Assembly (NCBI GenBank): GCA_016192145.1
Contig: JACPUT010000018.1
Coordinates: forward strand, 248,001 to 312,000
Source: Acidobacteriota bacterium
GTDB taxonomy: Bacteria; Acidobacteriota; Holophagae; Holophagales; Holophagaceae
Length of the DNA: 64,000 nt
Reading direction: 5' to 3'
This document shows positions 9,259-16,975 of this stretch, piece after piece. The first letter of the stretch is position 1. Each line of letters starts with the position of its first letter. The position numbers were made by a program, and so were the translations under genes. The notes under the pieces were generated by a model that did not search any database, had not been told where the DNA came from, and saw only the letters and a program-made list of their open reading frames with translations.

Positions 9259-9731
9259 TGCAGGCCTCCGGTGCCTCGGACCCCTCCCTGCGCCAGGCCG
9301 TGACCCGGGCCCGGATCCTGGGCCTCATCCTGTGCCTCGCCTGGCCGCTGATCCTCATGGCCATGATCGGGGGCGGCGCCGTGCGGGCCGGCACCCTGCA
9401 ACCCGTGGGAGCCCTCCGGACCACGGCCTTTGTGCTGATGGGCCTCAGCTTCCTGGCCGGCGGCGCCGTGACCTGGCGGACGAACCGCGTATTGGGAGGA
9501 TTCCGCCAGATGGCCGAGGCAGAGCGACCCAAAGTGGCTTTTCGGGAGATCTTGCTCTATTCCGCGCTCTTCGAGCTTTCCTGCCTCTACGGGCTCATCT
9601 ACTGGATGCTCGTGGGGCGGAATGCTTTCCACCACGTACTGACGCTCATGGCGATCACGCCCATCATGTTTTTCCTCTTCGTGCCCGGACTCAACGATTG
9701 GGTCCAGGCCTCCGAAGGAATCGGGGAATGA
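9258..9731 (+). CDS. small four-helix membrane protein, function unknown
   Basis: A 157-aa protein with four hydrophobic segments at about residues 20-42 (GLILCLAWPLILMAMIGGG), 55-72 (TTAFVLMGLSFLAGGAV), 95-115 (LLYSALFELSCLYGLIYWML) and 125-145 (VLTLMAITPIMFFLFVPGL). I recognise no family. Its ATG overlaps the scpA stop (TGATG), so it should be co-translated with ScpA. Whether it has anything to do with chromosome segregation is unknown. Confidence 0.75.
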   Translation: MQASGASDPSLRQAVTRARILGLILCLAWPLILMAMIGGGAVRAGTLQPVGALRTTAFVLMGLSFLAGGAVTWRTNRVLGGFRQMAEAERPKVAFREILLYSALFELSCLYGLIYWMLVGRNAFHHVLTLMAITPIMFFLFVPGLNDWVQASEGIGE

Positions 9732-9793
9732 CCTCAGGAATGACCCTTTCCACGGACTACCCCCAGGCTTAGCCTTGGGACACCCGAGGTTCC

Positions 9794-10297
9794 ATGCCGG
9801 ACTCCCCGACGCCCATCGACCCCAACCTGGATCCCCTGGCCACCGTCTCGCTCAAGGCCGGGATGCCCCAGGATCCGTATGGGACCGTCCGCATCACCAA
9901 CGCCAGCAATTCCCTGGCGGGGCTCGACCTGCCCGGCGCTTCCCCCGTGGCGCGGAGATCCTGGCTCCCCTGGGTGATCGGCGGATTGGCCGCCGCCGCG
10001 GTGACGGCCGGCGTCTGGATCTGGAGTACCCGGAGCACGGGGCCCACCCAGGAAGTTGTGACGCTCCCCAGTCCACCTGCCGCGATGGAGACCCTCACCC
10101 CCGAAGTACGGGCCCTGGTGAAGGAGGCGGACGGCGGCAATGTCCACGCCATGCGCACCCTTGCCCTCTGGTACTACTACGGCTTGAACGTCTCCAAGGA
10201 CCGGGAGAAGGGCCTTGAGTGGTACCGCAAGGCCGCCGCCGCCGGCAGCTCCGCGGCCCGCCAGGAACTGGCGCAGATCGAGTCCGGGCAGCGGTAG
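9794..10297 (+). CDS. membrane-anchored protein with Sel1-like repeats
   Basis: A 167-aa protein: a cytoplasmic N-terminus of about 55 residues, one transmembrane helix (WLPWVIGGLAAAAVTAGVWIW), then an extracytoplasmic tail with Sel1/TPR-like repeats (VKEADGGNVHAMRTLALWYY, EKGLEWYRKAAAAGSSAARQ). Sel1 repeats mediate protein-protein contacts. SD CGAGG sits 5 bp before the ATG. It is probably co-transcribed with scpA and the preceding membrane protein. Convergent with uvrC, only 2 bp apart. Confidence 0.78.
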   Translation: MPDSPTPIDPNLDPLATVSLKAGMPQDPYGTVRITNASNSLAGLDLPGASPVARRSWLPWVIGGLAAAAVTAGVWIWSTRSTGPTQEVVTLPSPPAAMETLTPEVRALVKEADGGNVHAMRTLALWYYYGLNVSKDREKGLEWYRKAAAAGSSAARQELAQIESGQR

Positions 10298-10299
10298 GC

Positions 10300-12126
10300 C
10301 TATTCGGTGGGGGCGGGGGCCTGCCCCTGCTGCCACGCCAGCACCTTCAGTGCCGCGGCCTTGCCCACCACTTGCACCAGCGCCGCCTCCGTGGCGATGC
10401 GCACCTTCAGGGCGGAGCCGAAGGCTTGGAGCAACTTCTTGGCCGTGGCCTCGCCCACGCCGGGGATGGCGGTGAGTTCCGTCTGCAAGGTGCGGGCGGC
10501 GCGAAGTTTCCGGTGGTAGGTGATGGCGAAGCGGTGGGCCTCGTCGCGGATGCGCTGGAGGAGCTGCAGCACGGGGCTGCTCTTGGGGATGCGCAGCGGC
10601 TCGGAGGAGTTGGGGCGGAACACCAGCTCCTCCTTTTTGGCGAGGCTCGCCCGCTCCAGGTTCTCCAAGCCCAGTTCGCGGAGGGCGTCCTCCGCCGCGT
10701 GGAGCTGGCCGAGGCCACCATCGATGAGCACGAGGTCCGGGAAATCGCCACCCTCTTCCTGGATGCGCTTGTAGCGCCGGAACACGGCCTCCCGCATGTT
10801 GAAGAAGTCGTCGTTCTGCTGCACGGACATCTTGAAACGGCGGTAGCCCTGCTTGTCGGGCACGCCCTCCTTGAAGCTCACCATGGAAGCCACCACCTCG
10901 CGGCCCTGGCCGTGGCTGATGTCGAAGCACTCGATGCGGCGGGGCAGCCGCACGAGACCCAGGAAGGCCTGCAGTCCTTCCAGCACGGCCTCGTTGAGGC
11001 GCTGGGGCTCGAACTTGCGCTCCAGGGCGAGGCGGGCGTTCTCCTGCGCCATGGCGAGCAGATCAAATTTCTGCCCCTGCTTGGGAATGAGGAGCGTGGG
11101 CTTGGCGCCCCGCATGCCGCCCATCCACTCCCGCAGCAGCTCGGGATCCTCGGGGTCGGCTTCCAAGATGATGCGGCCGGGCACGGCCTCCTTCCCGTAG
11201 ACGCGCTGTAGCACTTGGCTGAGGAAGGGGCCGTCCACGGTTTCGACTTCCTCGAAGAGGTATTCGTTGCGGCCCATGATCTTGCCTTCGCGCATCACGA
11301 GGCGGTGCACGCAGGCGCGGCCATCCAGCACGGCGGCGCCATAGACATCGGTGTCCTCCTGATCCGCGCTGGCGGCCTTCTGTTTGCTGAACCACTGATC
11401 CAGCTGCTGCAGGGCGTCCCGGTGCTGGGCCGCCTGCTCGAAGGCGGCGGCTTCGGCGGCCTTCCACATGGCGGCTTCGAGGCGGGCTTTCAGTTCATCC
11501 CGCTTGCCTTCGAGGAAGAGCCGCGCCTCCTTGGTCTGCTCGGCGTAGGCTTCCTGGCTCACGGCCCCGATGCAGGGCGCGGTGCAGAGGTGGAGCTGAT
11601 GCTTGAGGCAGGCCCGGGCCCGCTTGCCATCGATCTCGATATCGCAGTCCCGGAGCTGGAAGAAACGCTGCACCAGCTCCGCCGTGCGGTAGGCCGTGGA
11701 GGCGGGGAAGAAGGGGCCGAAGTACCAGGCCTTGTCCTTCCGCACCTTGCGGGTGACGAACACCTTGGGGAAGGGCTCCCGGGTGAGCTTCACGTAGGGG
11801 TAGGTCTTGTCGTCCCGCAGGAGGATGTTGTACGGCGGCAGGTGGGCGTTGATGAGGTTGTTCTCGAGGACGAGGGCCTCCAGCTCCGTCTCGCAGACGA
11901 TGAGTTCCACGTCCCAGATGCGGGCCACGAGGCGGCGGGTCTTGGCATCGTGGTGCTTGTTCTGGAAGTAGGACTTCACCCGGTTGCGGAGCACCTTCGC
12001 CTTGCCCACGTAGAGGAGGTTCTCCTCCTTATCCCGATAGAGGTAAACCCCGGGGCGGGTGGGCAAATCTCCCAGCTTGCGCTGGAGGAAGGGCGACTTG
12101 TCGGCGTTGGTGCGGGGAGTGGACAC
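10300..12126 (-). CDS. uvrC: excinuclease ABC subunit C (UvrC)
   Basis: A 608-aa protein that makes both incisions in nucleotide-excision repair. Domains in order: GIY-YIG nuclease (PGVYLYRDKEENLLYVGKAK, residues about 20-95); Cys-containing linker (CLKHQLHLCTAPCIG); UVR motif; UvrC RNase-H-like nuclease (ECFDISHGQGREVVASMVSF, VLIDGGLGQLHAA); C-terminal double HhH (AIPGVGEATAKKLLQAFGS). The open frame continues upstream to 12246, but the GTG at 12126 fits family length best. No clear SD precedes it, while GATAAATA, a good -10 box, lies about 10 bp upstream, so the mRNA may be leaderless. Confidence 0.95.
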   Translation of the reverse strand: MSTPRTNADKSPFLQRKLGDLPTRPGVYLYRDKEENLLYVGKAKVLRNRVKSYFQNKHHDAKTRRLVARIWDVELIVCETELEALVLENNLINAHLPPYNILLRDDKTYPYVKLTREPFPKVFVTRKVRKDKAWYFGPFFPASTAYRTAELVQRFFQLRDCDIEIDGKRARACLKHQLHLCTAPCIGAVSQEAYAEQTKEARLFLEGKRDELKARLEAAMWKAAEAAAFEQAAQHRDALQQLDQWFSKQKAASADQEDTDVYGAAVLDGRACVHRLVMREGKIMGRNEYLFEEVETVDGPFLSQVLQRVYGKEAVPGRIILEADPEDPELLREWMGGMRGAKPTLLIPKQGQKFDLLAMAQENARLALERKFEPQRLNEAVLEGLQAFLGLVRLPRRIECFDISHGQGREVVASMVSFKEGVPDKQGYRRFKMSVQQNDDFFNMREAVFRRYKRIQEEGGDFPDLVLIDGGLGQLHAAEDALRELGLENLERASLAKKEELVFRPNSSEPLRIPKSSPVLQLLQRIRDEAHRFAITYHRKLRAARTLQTELTAIPGVGEATAKKLLQAFGSALKVRIATEAALVQVVGKAAALKVLAWQQGQAPAPTE

Positions 12127-12218
12127 GAGGCTCGTATTTATCGGTTCGAGATGCCCGTCCGAGGAGGTGGGGGCGGACCTCCATTCTGGAGGGAAGCGGG
12201 CCTCTCCGGGAGGTTTCC

Positions 12219-12767
12219 CTGTCCGAATACCAGGCCTTCTCTCCAACCGTCGAGGTGTGGGGCGCGAGCATCCTCGGATGCATCACCGGGTTGGCGAAGG
12301 CCGGCCTGCCCCGGGAGGAGGCGCTGCGGCTCCTGGCCGAGGGTGGAGTCCCGGAGATCCTTCCCGAGGGCTGGTACCCCCAGCAGCCCTACCTCGACAT
12401 GTTCAAGGCCCTCGAAGTCCGCCATGGGCAGGATGCCCTGCGGGCGATGGCGCGGCAGGTGCCGGACACATCGAAATTCCCGCCGGGCATCAAGACGCTG
12501 GAACAAGCGCTCCAAAGCCTGGACATCGCCTACCAGTTGAACCACCGGGGCGGGCGCATCGGCCACTACGCCTGCGTGCCGCTGGGGCCCCAGGCCCTGG
12601 AACTCGTGTGCGAAACCCCCTACGGCTGCACCTTCGATCTGGGAATCCTGGATGCGCTGATCCTGGGCTTCCGCCCTCCTGGCAGCACACCCGTGGCCAT
12701 CCATGAAGTCGGGACCTCCTGCCGCCGCCGGGGAGGGCAGAGCTGCACCTACCAGATCACCTGGTAG
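12219..12767 (+). CDS. V4R/DUF2378-like small-molecule-binding domain protein, probable CTG start
   Basis: A protein of about 182 aa. Its C-terminus has CETPYGCTFDLGILDALILG and HEVGTSCRRRGGQSCTYQITW, a Cys-rich ending typical of V4R or DUF2378 (TIGR02265) domains. The first ATG/GTG in frame (GTG at 12255) has no ribosome-binding site. A CTG at 12219 in the same frame sits 5 bp after a perfect GGGAGG and adds LSEYQAFSPTVE, in keeping with the domain start. The family assignment is by motif only. V4R domains bind hydrophobic small molecules, and DUF2378 proteins are mostly known from Myxococcota. Divergent from uvrC. Confidence 0.6.
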   Translation: MSEYQAFSPTVEVWGASILGCITGLAKAGLPREEALRLLAEGGVPEILPEGWYPQQPYLDMFKALEVRHGQDALRAMARQVPDTSKFPPGIKTLEQALQSLDIAYQLNHRGGRIGHYACVPLGPQALELVCETPYGCTFDLGILDALILGFRPPGSTPVAIHEVGTSCRRRGGQSCTYQITW

Positions 12768-12768
12768 C

Positions 12769-13836
12769 TCAAGGGCGGGCAGGCCGGCGCCAGATGAAGC
12801 CGTCCAGCAGGTAGTGCACGGCCTGGGGCAGGGCCAGCAGGGGAACGAGCCACATCTGGGCCGTGGCGCCCAGGGTCCAGCCCTCCCCGAAGAGCGCGGG
12901 GTGATCGTGCCAGATCCCCAAATCCCAAAGCCATTCTTCACCGAAGGCGATACCCAGCAGGAGGACCGCGAAGAGGGCAGGCCCCGCCTTGACCAGCGCG
13001 GCCGCGGGCCCCGTGGCCGCGCCTTCCCGGGCACTGCGCTGCCATACCAGCACGGCGTAGGGGATGCCGTGGGGCAGCACGTTGAACGCCGTGAAGGCCC
13101 AGTCGCTCTGGAAGATCACGATGCCCAGGTGCCAGCTCAGGGCGGTGGTGAGGATGACGAGGGACTTCCCGGCGCGGAAGGTTCGCTCCCGCACGGCCAG
13201 CCACAGTTGCCGAAGCCCATAAGCCAGGAGCAAGCCCGCATAGAGGGGGAAGAGCAGATCCACGCACCAAACCGGGAGGCGCCCGGCGAAATCCCCGGCC
13301 ATGAACCAGCTGAACGGTCGCGGCAGGTGCGCGTGCCACCAGGCCAGGGGCCAGAGGGTGGCCGCGTAGATCGCGGCGGAATCCAGCCGGCGGTCCCAAT
13401 CCGAGCTTCGGGCCTCCTCCCGCTGATAGAGGGCCACCCAGCCGGCCTGTTGGCGGATGAAGTGGAAGACGGCGAGGTAGGCCAGCACGCGCCAGAAGGG
13501 TAGGGCGCCGAAGCGGTGGACTCCCACCCCCAGCAGGTAGGCGCCCACGGGTACCAGGAGGTAGCGCCAGGGGTGGGCCCTCACCTCCCGGGGATCGAGG
13601 TAGGTCCGCAGCCAGGTGGCGTGGACGTGGGCCACGTCCACCCCCACCACGAGCACCAGCCAAACCCCCAGGGGCATGGGGTCCCCCAGGCGCCCCGTGG
13701 CCGCCCCCATCGCCACGAAAAGCATTGCCAACAGGAAGCTTCCGCCGAAGGCCAGGAGGTCCATTCGGGCCGAGAACAGCCAGGGCTGGTGGGTCATGGA
13801 GCCATGGTGGAACAAATCACGGACTACCGCATCCAT
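12769..13836 (-). CDS. polytopic membrane protein, function unknown
   Basis: A 355-aa protein with about eight hydrophobic segments, for example LAFGGSFLLAMLFVAMGAAT, PLGVWLVLVVGVDVAHVHAT, YLLVPVGAYLLGVGVHRFGA, VDLLFPLYAGLLLAYGLRQL and AALVKAGPALFAVLLLGIAF. Several membrane-embedded His residues (VDVAHVHATWLR, VFHFIRQQAGW, LSWHLGIVIF, NVLPHGIPY) could bind metal or heme, but I recognise no characterised family. An internal ATG at 13797 is an alternative start. Its stop lies one base past the stop of the convergent V4R-like gene. Confidence 0.7.
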   Translation of the reverse strand: MDAVVRDLFHHGSMTHQPWLFSARMDLLAFGGSFLLAMLFVAMGAATGRLGDPMPLGVWLVLVVGVDVAHVHATWLRTYLDPREVRAHPWRYLLVPVGAYLLGVGVHRFGALPFWRVLAYLAVFHFIRQQAGWVALYQREEARSSDWDRRLDSAAIYAATLWPLAWWHAHLPRPFSWFMAGDFAGRLPVWCVDLLFPLYAGLLLAYGLRQLWLAVRERTFRAGKSLVILTTALSWHLGIVIFQSDWAFTAFNVLPHGIPYAVLVWQRSAREGAATGPAAALVKAGPALFAVLLLGIAFGEEWLWDLGIWHDHPALFGEGWTLGATAQMWLVPLLALPQAVHYLLDGFIWRRPARP

Positions 13837-13870
13837 TCTGAGTCGGCCCTTGAGCCGCTAGGAGATCCAC

Positions 13871-14044
13871 ATGAAGAAGCTGACCGCGTTCGCCGCCGCC
13901 CTGCTGATGGGTTCCGCCGCCATGATGGCCGCCATGGACGCCCCCGCCAAGGGCGAGAAGGCCAAGTCCGAGTGCAAGGAAAAGGAGTGCTGCAAGGACA
14001 AGGCGGCCTGCAAGGACGCCAAGCAGGTTGACAAGAAGGCCTAA
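13871..14044 (+). CDS. small exported Cys-rich peptide
   Basis: A 57-aa protein with a strong SD (AGGAGATCCAC before the ATG), a Sec signal peptide (MKKLTAFAAALLMGSAAMMA) and a Lys-rich mature part with four cysteines (CKEKECCKDKAACKD). The cysteine spacing (C-x4-CC-x5-C) suggests metal binding or redox chemistry, but no family is recognised. It lies directly upstream of an ECF sigma factor gene, a common position for a target or stress-related periplasmic protein. Confidence 0.72.
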   Translation: MKKLTAFAAALLMGSAAMMAAMDAPAKGEKAKSECKEKECCKDKAACKDAKQVDKKA

Positions 14045-14136
14045 GGGAAACCGCGATGACCAGCCGGGCGGGCGCCTTGGAAATGCCTCTGGGAGGGCCC
14101 GCCCTGGCCATGGTTGAATCAGAGTTCCGGAGGCCC

Positions 14137-14652
14137 ATGACCCTCACCTGCGAAGCCCTGGTGGAGGGGCACCTCGATGCCCTGCATGGCTTCGCCCTGG
14201 CCTGGACCCGGCAACGGGACGTGGCCGAGGATGCGGTGCAACGCGCCTTCCTGAAGGCCTTCGAGCGCCTTCACCAGCTGAGGGATCCCGGTGCCGTCCG
14301 GGGTTGGCTGCTCACGATCCTGCGCAACGAGATCACCGCGGAGTTCCGCTCCCGGGCCCGCATCGTGGCCCTGGAGGGCGGCGAGTGGGATGAACTGCCG
14401 GGGGAGGAGCCCGAAGAACCGGGCCTGGATCCCGCCCTCCTGGAAGGGTTGCCCGGGGCCCTGGCGCAGCTTCCCGAGAACGCCCGGGAGATCCTGCTCC
14501 TCCGCTACCAGCAGGAACTCAGCTACGACGACATCATGCAGGTGCTCGACCTTCCCCTGGGGACGGTCCAGAGCCGCCTGCACCGGGCCAAGCTGGCCCT
14601 GAAGACCCTTCTGGAACCCCAGTTCCAGTCGCTGAAGGGAGGCGTCGCATGA
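14137..14652 (+). CDS. ECF-type RNA polymerase sigma factor
   Basis: About 171 aa from the ATG at 14137; the frame also offers ATGs at 14056, 14083 and 14110. Sigma-70 region 2 is LDALHGFALAWTRQRDVAED followed by AVQRAFLKAFERL and RGWLLTILRNEITAEFRSRAR. Region 4 is LPENAREILLLRYQQELSYD followed by DIMQVLDLPLGTVQSRLHRA. GGAGG precedes the chosen start closely (3 bp). The stop overlaps the next gene, a membrane protein, by 4 bp, the classic sigma/anti-sigma arrangement. Confidence 0.9.
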   Translation: MTLTCEALVEGHLDALHGFALAWTRQRDVAEDAVQRAFLKAFERLHQLRDPGAVRGWLLTILRNEITAEFRSRARIVALEGGEWDELPGEEPEEPGLDPALLEGLPGALAQLPENAREILLLRYQQELSYDDIMQVLDLPLGTVQSRLHRAKLALKTLLEPQFQSLKGGVA

Positions 14653-15239
14653 CCGCACCCCGAAAGCTCGACGATGCCCTCCGCGAGGCCCTCCGCGGTG
14701 AGGCGGCCCCGGCCGACCTCCGCAAGCGATTGCTCACGGAAGCCCGCAAGCGGGATGAGGGCCGCGGGTTCTCCTTCCGGCCGCTCCTCGTGGCCGCGGC
14801 CATGCTCGTGACGGTGACCACGGGCGTTTTCGTGGGCCGTGCCCTGCAGTCGGGACCGCCGGTGGCCGCGGCCGCGCTGCCAGGGCTTCTACAGGCCACC
14901 TCCCGGAATTTCCGCAGCGTCCAGGGGCTCGATTTCGCCGGGCGGGATTGCGCCGACAAGGCCTGCGGCATGTGGGCCCTCTCCAAGGTCGGGTTCACCG
15001 CGCCAGTGCCCTCCTGCGTGAGCGAGGGGGGGATGGCGGGGGGGCGTTCCTGCGCCGTGGAGGGCCGCAAGGTGGCTCACTACGCTTTCCATGATGGGCG
15101 CGCGCTCTATGTGTTCTCGGGGCCCCTCGAAGGTTGTGGAACCACCCCGGGCGCGGCCCAACCCGTGGAGGGCCACCTCCTGGCCCGGGCTTGGAACGAG
15201 GGCGGGCGCGGCTACGTGCTTCTGGAACCCGAGCGGTAA
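14649..15239 (+). CDS. probable anti-sigma factor, single-pass membrane protein
   Basis: A 196-aa protein with a short cytoplasmic N-terminus (DDALREALRGEAAPADLRKR), one transmembrane helix at about residues 45-63 (PLLVAAAMLVTVTTGVFVG) and a periplasmic domain with five Cys (CADKAC, PSCVSE, RSCAVE, EGCGTT). It lacks the HxxxCxxC zinc anti-sigma motif, so the call rests on ATGA overlap with the sigma gene and on topology. The periplasmic cysteines may form disulfides and, with the upstream Cys-rich peptide, hint at redox or metal sensing. It overlaps the convergent oxidoreductase gene by 28 bp. Confidence 0.7.
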   Translation: MTAPRKLDDALREALRGEAAPADLRKRLLTEARKRDEGRGFSFRPLLVAAAMLVTVTTGVFVGRALQSGPPVAAAALPGLLQATSRNFRSVQGLDFAGRDCADKACGMWALSKVGFTAPVPSCVSEGGMAGGRSCAVEGRKVAHYAFHDGRALYVFSGPLEGCGTTPGAAQPVEGHLLARAWNEGGRGYVLLEPER

Positions 15240-16804
15240 AGGGCATTAACTTCCCGTGCAGCCCGCAGGCCGTGGTCAAAGGCCTCCTCGAAGAGGGCGA
15301 GGCCGCTGAGCTCCGTGTGAGCGAAGTGGATGGGGCCGAAGGGCTGGCGGGCCCGGACGAGGGCCTCGCTCCAGCAGAAGCCCGGCCGGGGGCGCACCAT
15401 GGCGTGGCCCCAGCGGGCCACATCGACGCGGGCCACGAGCTCGCGGATTTCGGGATGGGCCCGTTCCAGATCGGCCAAGGCCATCTCGGCACAGGCCGGG
15501 GCATCCATGGCCAACAGCCTTGCCCGCTCGGCCTTCTCCTCGCCCGTGAAGGGGTGGTACCAGGTCCACACGGTGGGGCCCGCATCCAGGCCCCGCTGGT
15601 GGGTGGCCACCACATAGCCCAGGGAGGGCGAATCCCTGATCACGTTGTCCCAGGCCATGGGGAAACCCACCTCCCGGGGCCGTTTGCGGAGCGTGAGGTT
15701 CACCACGAGCCAGGGGCTCCGATGGAAGGCCTCCAGGGACGAGCCCCGATCCGCTTTCAGGCCTTCGACCACGGCTCCTGCCAGGTGCAGGGGGCCCGCG
15801 AAGATGGCGCGCCGGGCCCTGAACCCGAGCATGCGCCCCGTGGCCACTTCCAGCACGCGGGCTTCCACCCCGGTGGAAGTGGTCCTCAGGGAAGCCACCG
15901 CGTGCCCCGTGCGCAGCCGGTGGCCAGCCTGACGGGCGAGGTGCTCCACCAGGAACCCGTTCCCGTTGGGCCAGGTGAGGATGGGCCGGCTGCGGTCATG
16001 GGGCCCCTGCTGCCGGGCGGCGAAGTAGAAGAGGCCCGCCCAGGCCGAGGTTTCATCCAGCCGCAACCCGTAGTCATCCCGGCAGGCGTAGTCGAGCATC
16101 CAGCGCAGCCGGGGGCTCGTGAGGCCGTGGCCGTTGCACCAATCCGCCAAGGTGACCCCATCCAGGGCCCGCACTTCGGGGGCATCGCTCCCGCGGGAGC
16201 GGGGCAGGCCGAAGGCGGGTCGGCCCTTCCCATCCCTCCAGGCGGCGAGGCGGTCGACCTCGGCCTGGAAGCGCTTGAGCTGCCTCAGATCCTCACCATT
16301 GGCACCCGCGTGGAAATAGAGACCTTCCCACCACTGCCCACCGGCGAAGATGCGCTCTTCCGGTTCCCGCACGAGCATGTGCTCGGCATAGCGGGGTTCG
16401 CCGTCGGGGCCGAAGGATTCGATGGCGCCGGTCTCCCCGAGGAGTTCCACCAGGTCGGCGTGCTCCCGGGGCGGGGCGGGCAGATAGTGGGCCCCGAGGG
16501 GGTGGGGGCTGATGCCGTTGCGGCTGCCCCGGGCGGTTCCGCCAGCGGCCGGCTCGAGTTCCAGGATGAGGTGCTCCCGGAGGCCCAGCCGATCCAGCTG
16601 CCAGGCGGCGGAGAGCCCCGCGATGCCGCCGCCGACGATCAGGATGGGAACGTCCTCCCAGCGATCGGGCTCCGGGAGGCCGCCCTGGCGGAGCCGGTGG
16701 CCGGTGGCCATGTCGGGGGCGATGAGGGAGGCCTCGAAGCCCGGACGCCGCCGGCAGGCGACCGATGCGGCTGCGGACAGTGCGAGGAAGGTACGGCGCT
16801 TCAT
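15212..16804 (-). CDS. FAD-dependent oxidoreductase with twin-Arg-like/lipoprotein leader
   Basis: A 530-aa protein. The N-terminus MKRRTFLALSAAASVACRRR resembles a leader ending in a lipobox-like SVAC. The Rossmann FAD motif follows: ILIVGGGIAGLSAAWQLDRL (GxGxxG), then the downstream LILELEPAAGGTARG (Glu for ribose plus the GG motif). Overall order (amine-oxidase/protoporphyrinogen-oxidase type, with WPNGNGFLVEHLARQ near the middle) points to an NAD(P)/FAD-binding amine oxidase-like enzyme. The substrate is unknown. No SD is visible, and a long hairpin begins only 6 bp upstream of the ATG. Confidence 0.8.
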   Translation of the reverse strand: MKRRTFLALSAAASVACRRRPGFEASLIAPDMATGHRLRQGGLPEPDRWEDVPILIVGGGIAGLSAAWQLDRLGLREHLILELEPAAGGTARGSRNGISPHPLGAHYLPAPPREHADLVELLGETGAIESFGPDGEPRYAEHMLVREPEERIFAGGQWWEGLYFHAGANGEDLRQLKRFQAEVDRLAAWRDGKGRPAFGLPRSRGSDAPEVRALDGVTLADWCNGHGLTSPRLRWMLDYACRDDYGLRLDETSAWAGLFYFAARQQGPHDRSRPILTWPNGNGFLVEHLARQAGHRLRTGHAVASLRTTSTGVEARVLEVATGRMLGFRARRAIFAGPLHLAGAVVEGLKADRGSSLEAFHRSPWLVVNLTLRKRPREVGFPMAWDNVIRDSPSLGYVVATHQRGLDAGPTVWTWYHPFTGEEKAERARLLAMDAPACAEMALADLERAHPEIRELVARVDVARWGHAMVRPRPGFCWSEALVRARQPFGPIHFAHTELSGLALFEEAFDHGLRAAREVNALYRSGSRST

Positions 16805-16809
16805 GCGGC

Positions 16810-16930
16810 CATCACCGTTCATCACTGTTCATCACTGGTTTTCTTTTCTGGCCGCTCTGATGTCGGGCGAAGCGAATAGAGCCCGCCAAATAAAAAAATG
16901 GCCAGTGATGAACAGTGATGAACGGTGATG
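16810..16930. repeat. long hairpin with 29-bp perfect inverted-repeat arms built from a tandem word
   Basis: The left arm 16810-16838 and right arm 16902-16930 are exact reverse complements over 29 bp. Each arm holds two to three tandem copies of a ten-base word (GTTCATCACT on + in the left arm). The spacer continues as an imperfect stem with A/T runs. It lies between the spermidine-synthase-like gene and the oxidoreductase gene, both on the minus strand, and could act as a terminator or RNA-stability element. Confidence 0.9.
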
Positions 16931-16975
16931 AAAGCCCGCAAGGGTGGGGATTCAGTGGATACAGGGCGGCCCGGC

